Shown one piece after another: positions 7,814-16,312 of a stretch of 55,507 bases of DNA (position 1 is its first letter; each line of letters begins with the position of its first letter). Origin of the DNA: JBCCQH01 sp039024435. Its GTDB lineage: Bacteria > Bacteroidota > Bacteroidia > J057 > JADKCL01. The stretch spans positions 1-55,507 of the forward strand of contig JBCCQH010000040.1 of assembly GCA_039024435.1 (NCBI GenBank), read 5' to 3'. Position numbers and translations under genes: made by a program. Below the pieces are notes generated by a model. That model ran no database searches. It saw nothing but the letters and a program-made list of their open reading frames with translations, and was not told where the DNA came from.

Positions 7814-9496
7814 ATGTTTGACAACAAATACATTGCGGACAAGCTGCAAACCCTAGGAAAACTGCTCGAAGTAAACGGAGCGGAAGAATCCCGCATCCAG
7901 GAATTCAAAAGTGGATCCCAGATTGTGCGTCGTCTGGAGCCGCTGATCGGGGAGCGGCTGGCCGCCGAAAACTCCCCGGCTCTCCCCGAAATCAGCCACT
8001 CCCTACAAAAGACCATCGAAGACCTTTACGTCACCGGCATCAGCCCGCTCCTGGAGCAATTGCTGGAAGCCATTCCCGCCGGCGTCGTCAAGATGCTCGA
8101 CCTGAAGGGACTCGGCCCCAAAAAAGCCCGGGTGATCTGGCGCCAAATGGGCATTGACAACCTTGGCGAACTGTACTACGCCTGCGTCGAAAACCGGCTG
8201 GTGGAAATGAAAGGCTTTGGCCTCAAGACCCAGGAAAAAGTCCGGGAGGCCATCGACCAGTTGCGCGCCCACGAGCACCAATTTCTCTACGCGACCCTCC
8301 ATCCCCACGCCATCGCTGTCCTGGAACTGCTGCAAGCAACCTTTGGGGAAGACGTCCGCATCGCCCTGACCGGGGAAATGCGCCGCAACTTACCCGTCGT
8401 TTCCCGGATCGAATTGCTGTGCGACCCCATGCTCTACAAGGACATCATGCTGCTGCTGATCCGCTCCCAGGACTACGAGATCATGACCGCCGGCACCGAC
8501 CTGCTGCAAGTCTGCGTGCGCAATACCCGCATCCACCTCGACTTCTTGTTTCGGGGCATTGATTTCTTCCGGGACCTGGTGGAGACAACCGGCCCGGAAC
8601 CCCACCTCCGAGAACTCCAATTGGAAGGCGGTCCGATTTTTCATTCGGAAGAAGAAGTTTACGCCCGCACCGGCCTGCCCTTTGTCCCGCCGGAACTGCG
8701 CGATCAGCCGGATATCTTATCCCGGATCCAGGCAGCCCCTCTCCCCCGCTTGATCGAGTACGGCGACTTGAAAGGCATCCTCCACGCCCACTCCACCTGG
8801 TCCGACGGCTTGCACACCCTGGAGGAAATGGCGATGGCCACCCGCGCCATGGGCCTACAGTACCTCGGCATCACCGACCACAGCCAGTCCGCCACCGCCG
8901 CCAATGGCCTTTCCGAAGCCCGGGTCGAAGCCCAAAAAGCAGAAATTGATCGACTCAATGCCATGCTCCACCCCTTTCGCATCCTCAAAGGAATCGAAGC
9001 GGACATCCGGCCCAATGGTGACCTGGACTACAACAATCTCACCCTCGCAGGATTCGATTTTGTCATTGCTTCGGTCCACACCGACCTGAATATGCGCCCC
9101 GCCCCGGCCACCCAGCGGATCCTGCGCGCCATCCGCAATCCCTACACCAATATCCTCGGGCACCCCACCGGACGCTTACTCCTCGCCCGCGAAGGCTATT
9201 CCCTGGACCACCGAACCATCATTGATGCCTGCGCCGAACACGGCGTCGCCATCGAACTCAACTGCAGCCCCCACCGGATGGACCTCGACTGGACCTGGAT
9301 CAGCTATGCCGTGGAAAAAGGCGTACCGATTGCCATCAATCCCGATGCCCACCGCAAAGCCGATCTCGCCCACGTCGAGTTGGGGATCGCGGCGGCCCGC
9401 AAAGGCATGTTGACCCCAGAAATGACGCTGAATGCACGCGATCTCGCAGAAATCGAGGAGTTCTTCCTGCAAAAACGCAAATACCGTATCCGGTAA
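7814..9496 (+). CDS. polX: PolX-family protein with decayed polymerase site and intact PHP domain
   Basis: 560 aa from ATG 7814 (MFDNKYIADKLQTLGKLLEV); ATG 7748 would add 22 odd residues. The order is N-terminal 8-kDa-type helical domain, two helix-hairpin-helix motifs (LDLKGLGPKKARVIW at about 95-109; EMKGFGLKTQEKV at about 131-143), nucleotidyltransferase palm (about 185-245), then PHP (about 318-545). The PHP metal motifs HAHS (324-327), TDHS, GHP, ELN and NPDAH are present. In the palm the usual GS...GD(I/V)D is replaced by TGEMRR...VSRIELL, losing two of three catalytic Asp, while HLD at 241-243 remains. A repair nuclease or phosphoesterase role via PHP is more likely than DNA synthesis. 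That reading is inference. Confidence 0.88.
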   Translation: MFDNKYIADKLQTLGKLLEVNGAEESRIQEFKSGSQIVRRLEPLIGERLAAENSPALPEISHSLQKTIEDLYVTGISPLLEQLLEAIPAGVVKMLDLKGLGPKKARVIWRQMGIDNLGELYYACVENRLVEMKGFGLKTQEKVREAIDQLRAHEHQFLYATLHPHAIAVLELLQATFGEDVRIALTGEMRRNLPVVSRIELLCDPMLYKDIMLLLIRSQDYEIMTAGTDLLQVCVRNTRIHLDFLFRGIDFFRDLVETTGPEPHLRELQLEGGPIFHSEEEVYARTGLPFVPPELRDQPDILSRIQAAPLPRLIEYGDLKGILHAHSTWSDGLHTLEEMAMATRAMGLQYLGITDHSQSATAANGLSEARVEAQKAEIDRLNAMLHPFRILKGIEADIRPNGDLDYNNLTLAGFDFVIASVHTDLNMRPAPATQRILRAIRNPYTNILGHPTGRLLLAREGYSLDHRTIIDACAEHGVAIELNCSPHRMDLDWTWISYAVEKGVPIAINPDAHRKADLAHVELGIAAARKGMLTPEMTLNARDLAEIEEFFLQKRKYRIR

Positions 9497-9533
9497 TGCC
9501 CCCCGGTCGCCGACATAACTTTACCCTCGTGGC

Positions 9534-10439
9534 ATGAAAATGCTCCATCCCATCCTTGGCTGCGTACTCGGGGCCAGTCTGCTGCTGCTCGGCTGTGGCT
9601 CCCCCCATCTGGAGCGGCCCGGAATACCATTGGCCTGGGGCATGCGCATGGAATCCCCCGCCGACGAAGCCGAAATCAACGCCAACCTCGCCAAAATGCG
9701 CGACCTGGTCACCCGACAAATCGTGCTGGAACTCCCGGTTGAGGCCGATAGCGCGGGCCTACCCCGCATCAAAGCGCTTCCGCTCGGCAGTTTCGTCACC
9801 CTGGCCCGGCAGTACAAAATCCGCTTCAACCTCGCCCTGACCACCCTCCGCCCCCAAGACCTATTTCCCCGCGGCGAAATTGCCGATCCCAACGCCTGGT
9901 TTGACCGCTACACCGACGAGGTTGATTCTCTCTTGCAGGTGCTCGCGGGGTATCCGCCCGAGCGCGTCATCCTCGGCAACGATTGGCGACCCGCCGAAGC
10001 CCACCCGAATCACTTCCGTACCCTGCTCAAAGACTTGCGGACCGATTACCGCAACCGATTCGCCTACGGCGCCCGTGTAGATCGCCTCGAAGAAATTCCA
10101 TTTTGGGCGGCTTGCCAGGAAATCGCCATCGACTACACCCCCACCGCCGCCGGTGACCTCAAGGCTACCAGCCGAAAAATCAATCCCCGTGCCGGAGAAT
10201 TTGCCGCTGGACAGCGCTTACCGATTTTCATTTTCCGGGCCAACATCATCGGCCCCGAACCCGCTCTGCAATTGAAAAACCGCCTCCGCTTTTGGCCGGA
10301 GCGCACCCCGATGTCCGGCATCTGCATCAATACGATCTACCCGACCATTGCCGCGCGCGATTCGGTCACTTACTACGGCCTCGCCCAGGAACCCGAATTC
10401 TTCGAATTCATGGAAGAATACCGGTTGCGGACACCATAA
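9534..10439 (+). CDS. Lipoprotein with a TIM-barrel, glycoside-hydrolase-like fold
   Basis: 301 aa. The N-terminus MKMLHPILGCVLGASLLLLGC ends in a lipobox (LLGC, Cys21), so a lipidated envelope protein. The segment VILGNDW..., followed by FRTLLKDLRTDYRNRFAYGAR, resembles the GNE-W-LI-R-Y-G-Y-A pattern of GH53/GH113-like barrels, but the acid/base Glu position reads Asp (GND). The family match is tentative and enzyme activity is doubtful. It follows polX by 37 bases on the same strand. Confidence 0.7.
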   Translation: MKMLHPILGCVLGASLLLLGCGSPHLERPGIPLAWGMRMESPADEAEINANLAKMRDLVTRQIVLELPVEADSAGLPRIKALPLGSFVTLARQYKIRFNLALTTLRPQDLFPRGEIADPNAWFDRYTDEVDSLLQVLAGYPPERVILGNDWRPAEAHPNHFRTLLKDLRTDYRNRFAYGARVDRLEEIPFWAACQEIAIDYTPTAAGDLKATSRKINPRAGEFAAGQRLPIFIFRANIIGPEPALQLKNRLRFWPERTPMSGICINTIYPTIAARDSVTYYGLAQEPEFFEFMEEYRLRTP

Positions 10440-10464
10440 GAAGCCGATTTAACTTGAGTTTCTA

Positions 10465-10472
10465 TACTTTTG
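10465..10472 (+). promoter_or_regulatory. Candidate -7 promoter box for the DUF4412-like gene
   Basis: TACTTTTG matches TAnnTTTG exactly and lies 29 bases before ATG 10502. No TTG partner at normal spacing was seen. Confidence 0.45.
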
Positions 10473-10501
10473 CGAATAACAATACAATACAGGTTGAACA
10501 C

Positions 10502-11200
10502 ATGAAGAATATAATCACACTTTTGCTGGCGATCGTTTTTTCGGCGGGCGCGGCGACCGCCCAAGAGACTTTCCAGGGCACCCTGAACTACGGCTTCAAG
10601 TTTAGCGGAGAAGGAATTGAGCAGGCCCAGGCCATGCTGCCCACCGGTATGGAAATGATCATCCGCAAGTCGGACGTAATCGTCGAGATGCAAGGCGGCA
10701 TGATGGCCATGATGATGGGCAAAATCCTCACCCTCGGCAAAAAAGGCAAGACCTACATGATCAAGGATTCCGAAGAGACCATCTACGTGATGGACGTCGA
10801 AAAGATGAAGGACGATGCAGGCGATGCGCCCAAGCCCAAAATCACCAAAGAGGACGAGACCTTGACCATTGCCGGCTACGAGTGCCAGAAGTACAAAGTC
10901 ACGATGGAAACACCGCAAGGTGAAATGACCCAGCAGGTTTGGGTCACCGACCAAATTAAGCTGCCCAAGTCCGAAGGTGCCGGCGGCCCCGGTGGCGGAT
11001 TGACCAGCGGCCTCACCATGGAAGGGCTCCCCGGACTGCCCCTCAAGACCATGATCAACCAAGGCCCGATCACCGTCATCATGACCGCAAAAACGGTTGA
11101 TCCCGGTGTTCCAGACAAAAAGCTCTTCAAGCTGCCGAAAGGCTACGACAAAGAAGAATTCGACATGAAGTCCATGATGGGCGGCATGGGCGGAATGTAA
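10502..11200 (+). CDS. Exported DUF4412-like protein (copy A)
   Basis: 232 aa from ATG 10502; the frame is open upstream, but MKNIITLLLAIVFSAGAATAQ is a clear signal peptide. The body follows the DUF4412 pattern: an opening GTLNYGFKFSGEG strand, GKTYMI, TIAGYECQKYKV, then a C-terminal KLPKGYDKEEF signature. It is unusually rich in Met (MMAMMMGK, MKSMMGGMGGM tail). Location is periplasmic or outer surface; function unknown. A terminator (11214-11253) separates it from a diverged paralogue at 11261. Confidence 0.8.
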   Translation: MKNIITLLLAIVFSAGAATAQETFQGTLNYGFKFSGEGIEQAQAMLPTGMEMIIRKSDVIVEMQGGMMAMMMGKILTLGKKGKTYMIKDSEETIYVMDVEKMKDDAGDAPKPKITKEDETLTIAGYECQKYKVTMETPQGEMTQQVWVTDQIKLPKSEGAGGPGGGLTSGLTMEGLPGLPLKTMINQGPITVIMTAKTVDPGVPDKKLFKLPKGYDKEEFDMKSMMGGMGGM

Positions 11201-11213
11201 TCCCCTTCCGCAA

Positions 11214-11253
11214 CGGCCCGTGAACCGCAATCGGAAGTTCACGGGCCGTTTTT
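11214..11253 (+). terminator. Rho-independent terminator after DUF4412-like copy A
   Basis: Perfect 12-base stem CGGCCCGTGAAC (11214-11225) with GTTCACGGGCCG (11237-11248), 11-base loop, then TTTTT. The next gene starts 8 bases later, so that gene is either read through or has its own promoter within the hairpin region. Confidence 0.85.
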
Positions 11254-11260
11254 CTTCCCT

Positions 11261-11959
11261 ATGAAACATACGCTGCTCATACTGTGCTGCTTACTGGCCA
11301 TCTCCCTTCCGGGTTGGGGCCAGGAAACGCTATTGTCCGATCCCACTCCGCAACCGGTTTTTGCCGGCACCATCAGTTACCAAATTGCGTATAGCGGCAA
11401 GGTTAGCCACGAGCAAAAGCACTTCTTGCCCGATTCCATGACCGTGGCCGTCGGTGCCCCCTACATCCGCATTCGATTTTTCGGAGGAATGGCCGAACAC
11501 CTGCTGCACGAAATCCACTGGGACCGCCGGGATGGCACTTTTCTGCTGCTTGACCACGCCAACCGCACCGCGCTGGTTCCCGCCCATGATCCGCCCCAAT
11601 CTCCCGCCAAACTGGTCCGCCCCGACGCCGAATCCGACATCCTGGGCTATTCCTGCTCGGCGTACACCATCGCCACCGCCGGCGAACGCTACCGAATTTG
11701 GGCCAGCGACTCAATCTACTTCCCGCTGAATGTCCGAGACTCAGTACCCGAAATGCGCCCGCTCTTCTTCCAGGCGGATCTGCCCACGATTCCTTTAAAA
11801 ATGGTCCGGACCCGCAACGGGATCACGACCACGACCACCGCCACGGCCATCAGTCTGACGCCCCAAACTGCCACCGACCTGCAACTCCCCGACGGGTATA
11901 CCCGCATTGCCTTCGAAAGCCGGATGAGCCGGCACCCATTTGCCGCCGACCGGAAATAA
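11261..11959 (+). CDS. Exported DUF4412-like protein (copy B)
   Basis: 232 aa with signal peptide MKHTLLILCCLLAISLPGWG. It shares with copy A the same length, an opening GTISYQIAYSGK strand, an ILGYSCSAYTI block where copy A has TIAGYECQKYKV, and a closing LQLPDGYTRIAFES. It is therefore a diverged tandem duplicate. The Met-rich tail of copy A is absent. Function unknown; convergent with the AlkC gene only 5 bases away. Confidence 0.78.
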   Translation: MKHTLLILCCLLAISLPGWGQETLLSDPTPQPVFAGTISYQIAYSGKVSHEQKHFLPDSMTVAVGAPYIRIRFFGGMAEHLLHEIHWDRRDGTFLLLDHANRTALVPAHDPPQSPAKLVRPDAESDILGYSCSAYTIATAGERYRIWASDSIYFPLNVRDSVPEMRPLFFQADLPTIPLKMVRTRNGITTTTTATAISLTPQTATDLQLPDGYTRIAFESRMSRHPFAADRK

Positions 11960-11964
11960 TCCCG

Positions 11965-13071
11965 TCAAATCACCAAGTTCAACTCCCCTTCCGCTTTTTC
12001 TACTCCATTGATGATCACCGCAATCCGATGCATTCCCGCATGGTACTTGCGCGTAGAAATCGGGCGAAAGTGTTGTTTTCGCTCAAAGGAACGCGTTTGC
12101 CCGGGCCCCAAATCGATCTCGGACAGCTTGAAGACCTTGCGGGTATTGGTGCCGTTGGCTTTGCGGTAGTACACCCCGTATTCCAGGCGCACTGCCCGGA
12201 CCCGATCACTTTCATTCGCCAGCACAAAGCGGAAAACCGCATTGTCCCCCAGCACAATTTCCGGGGTTTGGATGGAAAAATCTCGCACTCCCAACTCCGT
12301 AGCATCGCCCCAGCCGATCAGCGATAAGGCCCGCTGATCCCCCGCTTTCAGCAGCGTGCGCAGTCCGTGCTTGACTACCTTGTCCGCTTCCGGAGAGCGA
12401 CCTTTCCAAGTGCGGGCCAGCGCCAACGCCGTATCTGGATTGTCCTTGCAGATATCATTGAGGTTGTTTGCGACACTCAAGCGCACCCAATCCGCAGGGT
12501 CCTGGTGCAAGCGCCGCAAAATCGGTAAGATCGGGGCGGGATCTTGCTTGAGAAAGGGGATGGCCACTCCCCAAGGCAAGCGCGGCCGTACCCCTTCGCT
12601 GGCAAATCGGCGCACGTGGATGTGGGGATGCTCGGAAAAATCGGTCATTTTCGCAATGGTCCGCTCGGGAAAGCGCAACAGGAAAGGCCGCACGGCAAAT
12701 TCACAGGTGATGAACTGAGTGATTTCGGCCATCGCCGCAAAAGCCGCTTCCGGGTGCTCCATCCCGTAGACCGCCACGTAATCGGCCAAGCAGAGATAAG
12801 GCAACGTATCGTTCATATTTGATTGGCCGGACAAGGCTATGCTGAATTCACCCAAAATCGCCGCCGCGCGGGGGAAATCCGCCGGCATAAAGGTGTGCAG
12901 CACTTCCGTCGTGTGCCGAGTCCGTTGCTTGAGTTCCAGACCGTCCCAGGCAGCGGTGTAAATGCCCGCACGGAACTGCTCCCGATCAACTTGGGGCAAC
13001 CAAGGCTTGAGATGTGCACAAAGCTCGGTGAAGAAGACGTCGGAATAGAGGTTTTTCAGCGGTTCGGCCAT
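11965..13071 (-). CDS. alkC: DNA alkylation repair protein, AlkC type with C-terminal Ig-like domain
   Basis: 368 aa from ATG 13071 (MAEPLKNLYSDVFF); the ATG at 13098 is 9 codons upstream and less likely. HEAT-like helices carry HIHVRRFASEGVRPRLPWG at about 166-184, the signature of AlkC/AlkD glycosylases that remove N-alkylated bases such as 3-methyladenine. The last 115 residues (from about IQTPEIVLGDNAVFRFVL) are beta-strand with a C-terminal INGVEKAEGELNL, fitting the Ig-like domain of AlkC. No regulatory neighbour is visible. Confidence 0.85.
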   Translation of the reverse strand: MAEPLKNLYSDVFFTELCAHLKPWLPQVDREQFRAGIYTAAWDGLELKQRTRHTTEVLHTFMPADFPRAAAILGEFSIALSGQSNMNDTLPYLCLADYVAVYGMEHPEAAFAAMAEITQFITCEFAVRPFLLRFPERTIAKMTDFSEHPHIHVRRFASEGVRPRLPWGVAIPFLKQDPAPILPILRRLHQDPADWVRLSVANNLNDICKDNPDTALALARTWKGRSPEADKVVKHGLRTLLKAGDQRALSLIGWGDATELGVRDFSIQTPEIVLGDNAVFRFVLANESDRVRAVRLEYGVYYRKANGTNTRKVFKLSEIDLGPGQTRSFERKQHFRPISTRKYHAGMHRIAVIINGVEKAEGELNLVI

Positions 13072-13272
13072 AGAGAACAATATACGAAGGATACCCACTG
13101 CGCAACCCTTTTTCGGAAACTGCGTACAAACACCTGTTTCCCCGCCAAAGTTCCCTCCGGGACGGCTTTACCGTCCTCCCCAATGGGATTTCCCCCATAA
13201 TCTGTTGATACTCTGCCTTCCCAATGCGCGGGAGGGTTCGTTTTTTTGTATTTGGAAAACTACTTCATTGCC

Positions 13273-15519
13273 ATGACGAAAAAGGAAAAAGCCCCCCGCA
13301 AGAAATCCGCGACGTCTGTGCCCCGATGGCGCAAGTACCTGCGCTGGACCATGCTTGGTCTGGTATTGCTGTTCATTGTCTTCAACACCATCTTTGTGCT
13401 CAATGTCGTCAACAACCTTCCACCGTTGCACGACATCGAAAACCCACAATTGGACCTGTCAACCCAGATTTACACTGCCGATGGTAAGAAACTCGGCAGC
13501 ATATTCAACAAGGAGGACCGCGAATTCATCCCCCTGGACAGCATGTCTCCCTGGGTGAAACAAGCCTTGCTCGCCACCGAAGACATCCGGTTTTACCAGC
13601 ACAGCGGGGTTGATCCCATGACACCGTTTACCATCGTCAAGGACCTCATCGTCCACCAGCGGCTCCGCGGCGGCAGCTCTATCACCCAGCAAACCGCCCG
13701 CAATCTGTACAACCAGGTCGGTCGGGACAACTCTCTCACCCGCAAGGTCAAGGAAGCCATCGTCGCCATCGTGCTGGAATCGCGGTTCACCAAGGACGAA
13801 ATCATGCAGGCTTACCTGAATACCACCAGCTTCTACGGGAATACCTACGGCATCGAAATGGGAGCACAAACCTTGTTTTCCAAATCGGCGCATGACCTGG
13901 ACCTCCACGAAGCCGCCCTCATGATCGGCCTGCTCAAGGGGCCTTCCTACTACAATCCGCGCGCCCACACCGACCGGGCCACCGACCGCCGCAACACCGT
14001 CATCAGTCAGATGGAGAAGTACGAGATGATCAGTGCGGCCGCGGCCGATTCTCTGCTGGCCCTGGACCTGGACCTGCAATACAAGCGGGGCGGAAACAGC
14101 CGGCAGATTGCCCCCTACTTCCGCGACCAGGTCAAAAGAGAAGTCAAGGCCATCCTCAACAACCAGGTCAGCGGCGAGTACAACATGTATACCGATGGCT
14201 TGCGCGTCTACACCACCCTGGACAGCCGGATGCAACGCTACGCCGAGCGTGCGGTCGAAGAGCACCTCAGCGACCTGCAGGCCACCTTTGACCAGCGCAT
14301 GAAAGGCAAGGAGCCGTGGAAACGCAAGAAAAATATCCTCCGCGACGCCATTCGCCAAAGTGACCGCTACCGCTCCGCCAAACAAGCCGGCCTCCGCCCC
14401 AAAGAGATCGACGCGATGTTCGAGGAGAAATTGCCCATGCGGATCTGGGACTGGAAAACCGGCAACGTGGACACGACGATGAGTCCGCGCGACTCCATCA
14501 TCCACTACCTGAAATTTATGCAGGTCGGTTTCATGTCGATGGATCCGCACTCGGGCGAAATCAAGGCCTGGGTGGGTGGGGCCAACTACAACAAGTTCAA
14601 ATACGACCACGTGCGCCAGGGCAAGCGGCAAGTCGGTTCCACCTTCAAGCCCTTCGTCTACGCAACGGCCATGCAATCGCTGCATTCGCCCTGTGACCGC
14701 GTCCTCGACGTTCCGGTGTCCATCGATCTACCGGACGGCAAAACCTGGACCCCCAAAAACTCCGGCGGCAAGGACGATGGCCTCATCACCTACTACGACG
14801 GCCTCGCCCAATCAAAAAACCAGGTCACCGCCTATCTCATGAAGGAAGTCGGCCCCAAGCGCGTCTGCCGCCTCGCCCAGCAGATGGGCATCACCTCAAA
14901 GCTGGACTGCGTACCTTCTCTCTGCCTGGGCACGACGGACCTGAGCGTCTACGAAATGGTGGGCGCTTACAGCACCTTTGCCAACCGGGGCACCCACGTG
15001 GAACCGTTCATGATCCGGCGCATCGAAGACAAAGACGGCAATGTCATCTACAAGCACGTGCCGGAAGTCACCGAGGCACTGGACCCCAATACGGCCTTTG
15101 ACATGATCCGCATGATGCAGGGCACCGTCGACCACCTCAAAGGCACCGCACGCCGGCTCCGCACGAAGTACAAGTTCAAAAACCAAATCGCGGGCAAGAC
15201 CGGCACCACCCAAAACAACTCCGACGGCTGGTTCATGGGCGTCACGCCAAATCTCGTTTCCGGGGTCTGGGTCGGGGCGGATGATCGCCGGGTGCGCTTC
15301 CGGAGTGTCCGCTACGGTCAGGGGGCCAACATGGCCCTGCCCATCTTTGCCATCTACATGAAGTACGTCTACGCCGATGCGGGTATCGCTCTGCCCGAGG
15401 ATCCCTTCACTGCGCCGGAGAGCTACGTGGAAAAAATTTGCAAGCCGCCCAGGTCGCTCACGCCCTTCTGGGATCCCGACTCGGGGGACAAATTGCCCGA
15501 GGATCCCTACGGGTACTGA
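13273..15519 (+). CDS. mrcA: Penicillin-binding protein 1A (bifunctional transglycosylase/transpeptidase)
   Basis: 748 aa from ATG 13273 (MTKKEKAPRKK, cytoplasmic basic tail, then a membrane anchor at about 24-47). The GT51 transglycosylase shows EDIRFYQHSGVD and RGGSSITQQTARNLY; the transpeptidase shows Ser456 in STFK, S514-K-N, and K642-TG-T. It polymerises and crosslinks peptidoglycan in the periplasm. The stop overlaps the 3' end of the convergent 156-aa gene by 13 bases. Confidence 0.95.
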   Translation: MTKKEKAPRKKSATSVPRWRKYLRWTMLGLVLLFIVFNTIFVLNVVNNLPPLHDIENPQLDLSTQIYTADGKKLGSIFNKEDREFIPLDSMSPWVKQALLATEDIRFYQHSGVDPMTPFTIVKDLIVHQRLRGGSSITQQTARNLYNQVGRDNSLTRKVKEAIVAIVLESRFTKDEIMQAYLNTTSFYGNTYGIEMGAQTLFSKSAHDLDLHEAALMIGLLKGPSYYNPRAHTDRATDRRNTVISQMEKYEMISAAAADSLLALDLDLQYKRGGNSRQIAPYFRDQVKREVKAILNNQVSGEYNMYTDGLRVYTTLDSRMQRYAERAVEEHLSDLQATFDQRMKGKEPWKRKKNILRDAIRQSDRYRSAKQAGLRPKEIDAMFEEKLPMRIWDWKTGNVDTTMSPRDSIIHYLKFMQVGFMSMDPHSGEIKAWVGGANYNKFKYDHVRQGKRQVGSTFKPFVYATAMQSLHSPCDRVLDVPVSIDLPDGKTWTPKNSGGKDDGLITYYDGLAQSKNQVTAYLMKEVGPKRVCRLAQQMGITSKLDCVPSLCLGTTDLSVYEMVGAYSTFANRGTHVEPFMIRRIEDKDGNVIYKHVPEVTEALDPNTAFDMIRMMQGTVDHLKGTARRLRTKYKFKNQIAGKTGTTQNNSDGWFMGVTPNLVSGVWVGADDRRVRFRSVRYGQGANMALPIFAIYMKYVYADAGIALPEDPFTAPESYVEKICKPPRSLTPFWDPDSGDKLPEDPYGY

Positions 15520-15977
15520 CTTTCGGTACGGGACTTGCCACCGCGGCTCATGGCCCGCTTGGGATCGCGTTTCAGGGTTTTGATAAAGTTCACCTCCCGA
15601 AACCGCAAAGCCGACCAATCGGCGTCGATGGCTACCTGGCGTACCCCTTCAAACCCCTGCTCTCCGAGCACTTGCCACTCCGCCGAGTCGCGGGCGAGGT
15701 CGCTTTTGTACTTCTTGGATGACTTTTTTGGGTAAGCCAACCACAGCACCGCGTCTTCTCCCAAACGGCCATCGAGCTGGCGCCCTGCCTCGGCCAGTTC
15801 GGCAGCATCCTGGACAAATACAAGGTAAAACCCGTATTCAAAACCGGGCTGTGCTTCCGAATGGAGGTCGGTAAAGGCACGCATGGCTTCCATTTCCGGG
15901 AAAAATTCCGCGGGAGCCCGCAGGATGGCGATGGGGCGCTGCCCTTTGAAGTTGAGCTTTTTGAATAATGGAGTCAT
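15507..15977 (-). CDS. Conserved hypothetical protein
   Basis: 156 aa from ATG 15977 (MTPLFKKLNFKGQRPIAIL); the in-frame extension to 16118 is unlikely. The text WLAYPKKSSKKYKSDLARD followed by WSALRFREV resembles a small cytoplasmic family near DUF3052 that I cannot name with certainty. No signal peptide or catalytic motif seen. It lies in an apparent minus-strand run behind the GT85-like gene. Confidence 0.75.
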   Translation of the reverse strand: MTPLFKKLNFKGQRPIAILRAPAEFFPEMEAMRAFTDLHSEAQPGFEYGFYLVFVQDAAELAEAGRQLDGRLGEDAVLWLAYPKKSSKKYKSDLARDSAEWQVLGEQGFEGVRQVAIDADWSALRFREVNFIKTLKRDPKRAMSRGGKSRTESQYP

Positions 15978-16051
15978 GGCGAAAAGATACGCAATTGCGG
16001 CAATACGCCCCACGCACCAACATTTCGCGGCTGGCGCTTCCAGAATCACGC

Positions 16052-16267
16052 TTACAAGGGGCGCGGATTGATCGGCTCTTCCGGACGACCGGCAGCTTCC
16101 CGAAAGCGGTCTCCCCAAAAGGCCGGCCCCACCCCAATTCGTACCTTCACGATGGTGGGCCTTCCCGCGAGGACCAGATTCCCGGTAAACGTTTCCTGGA
16201 CCTCAATTTCCCCGGGCCCGGCAAGCACCGGCGGAGCACCCTGCGCCGAGATTTTCCAGAAGGACAT
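16052..16267 (-). CDS. Possible small protein
   Basis: 71 aa from ATG 16267 (MSFWKISAQGAPP), or 77 aa from 16285. It sits between the GT85-like gene and the 156-aa gene on the same strand with short gaps. The residue mix is protein-like (alternating strands GEIEVQETF, TIVKVRIGVG), but there is no family evidence. It could be spurious. Confidence 0.4.
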   Translation of the reverse strand: MSFWKISAQGAPPVLAGPGEIEVQETFTGNLVLAGRPTIVKVRIGVGPAFWGDRFREAAGRPEEPINPRPL

Positions 16268-16312
16268 TCTAATCCGCCTTGCCATATTGTCCCGTACCGT
16301 GAACCGCGCCGT

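Noticed and set aside
13160..13176. GGACGG-CTTTA-CCGTCC hairpin before PBP1A
   Set aside because: Short stem, no T-run, no known leader function.
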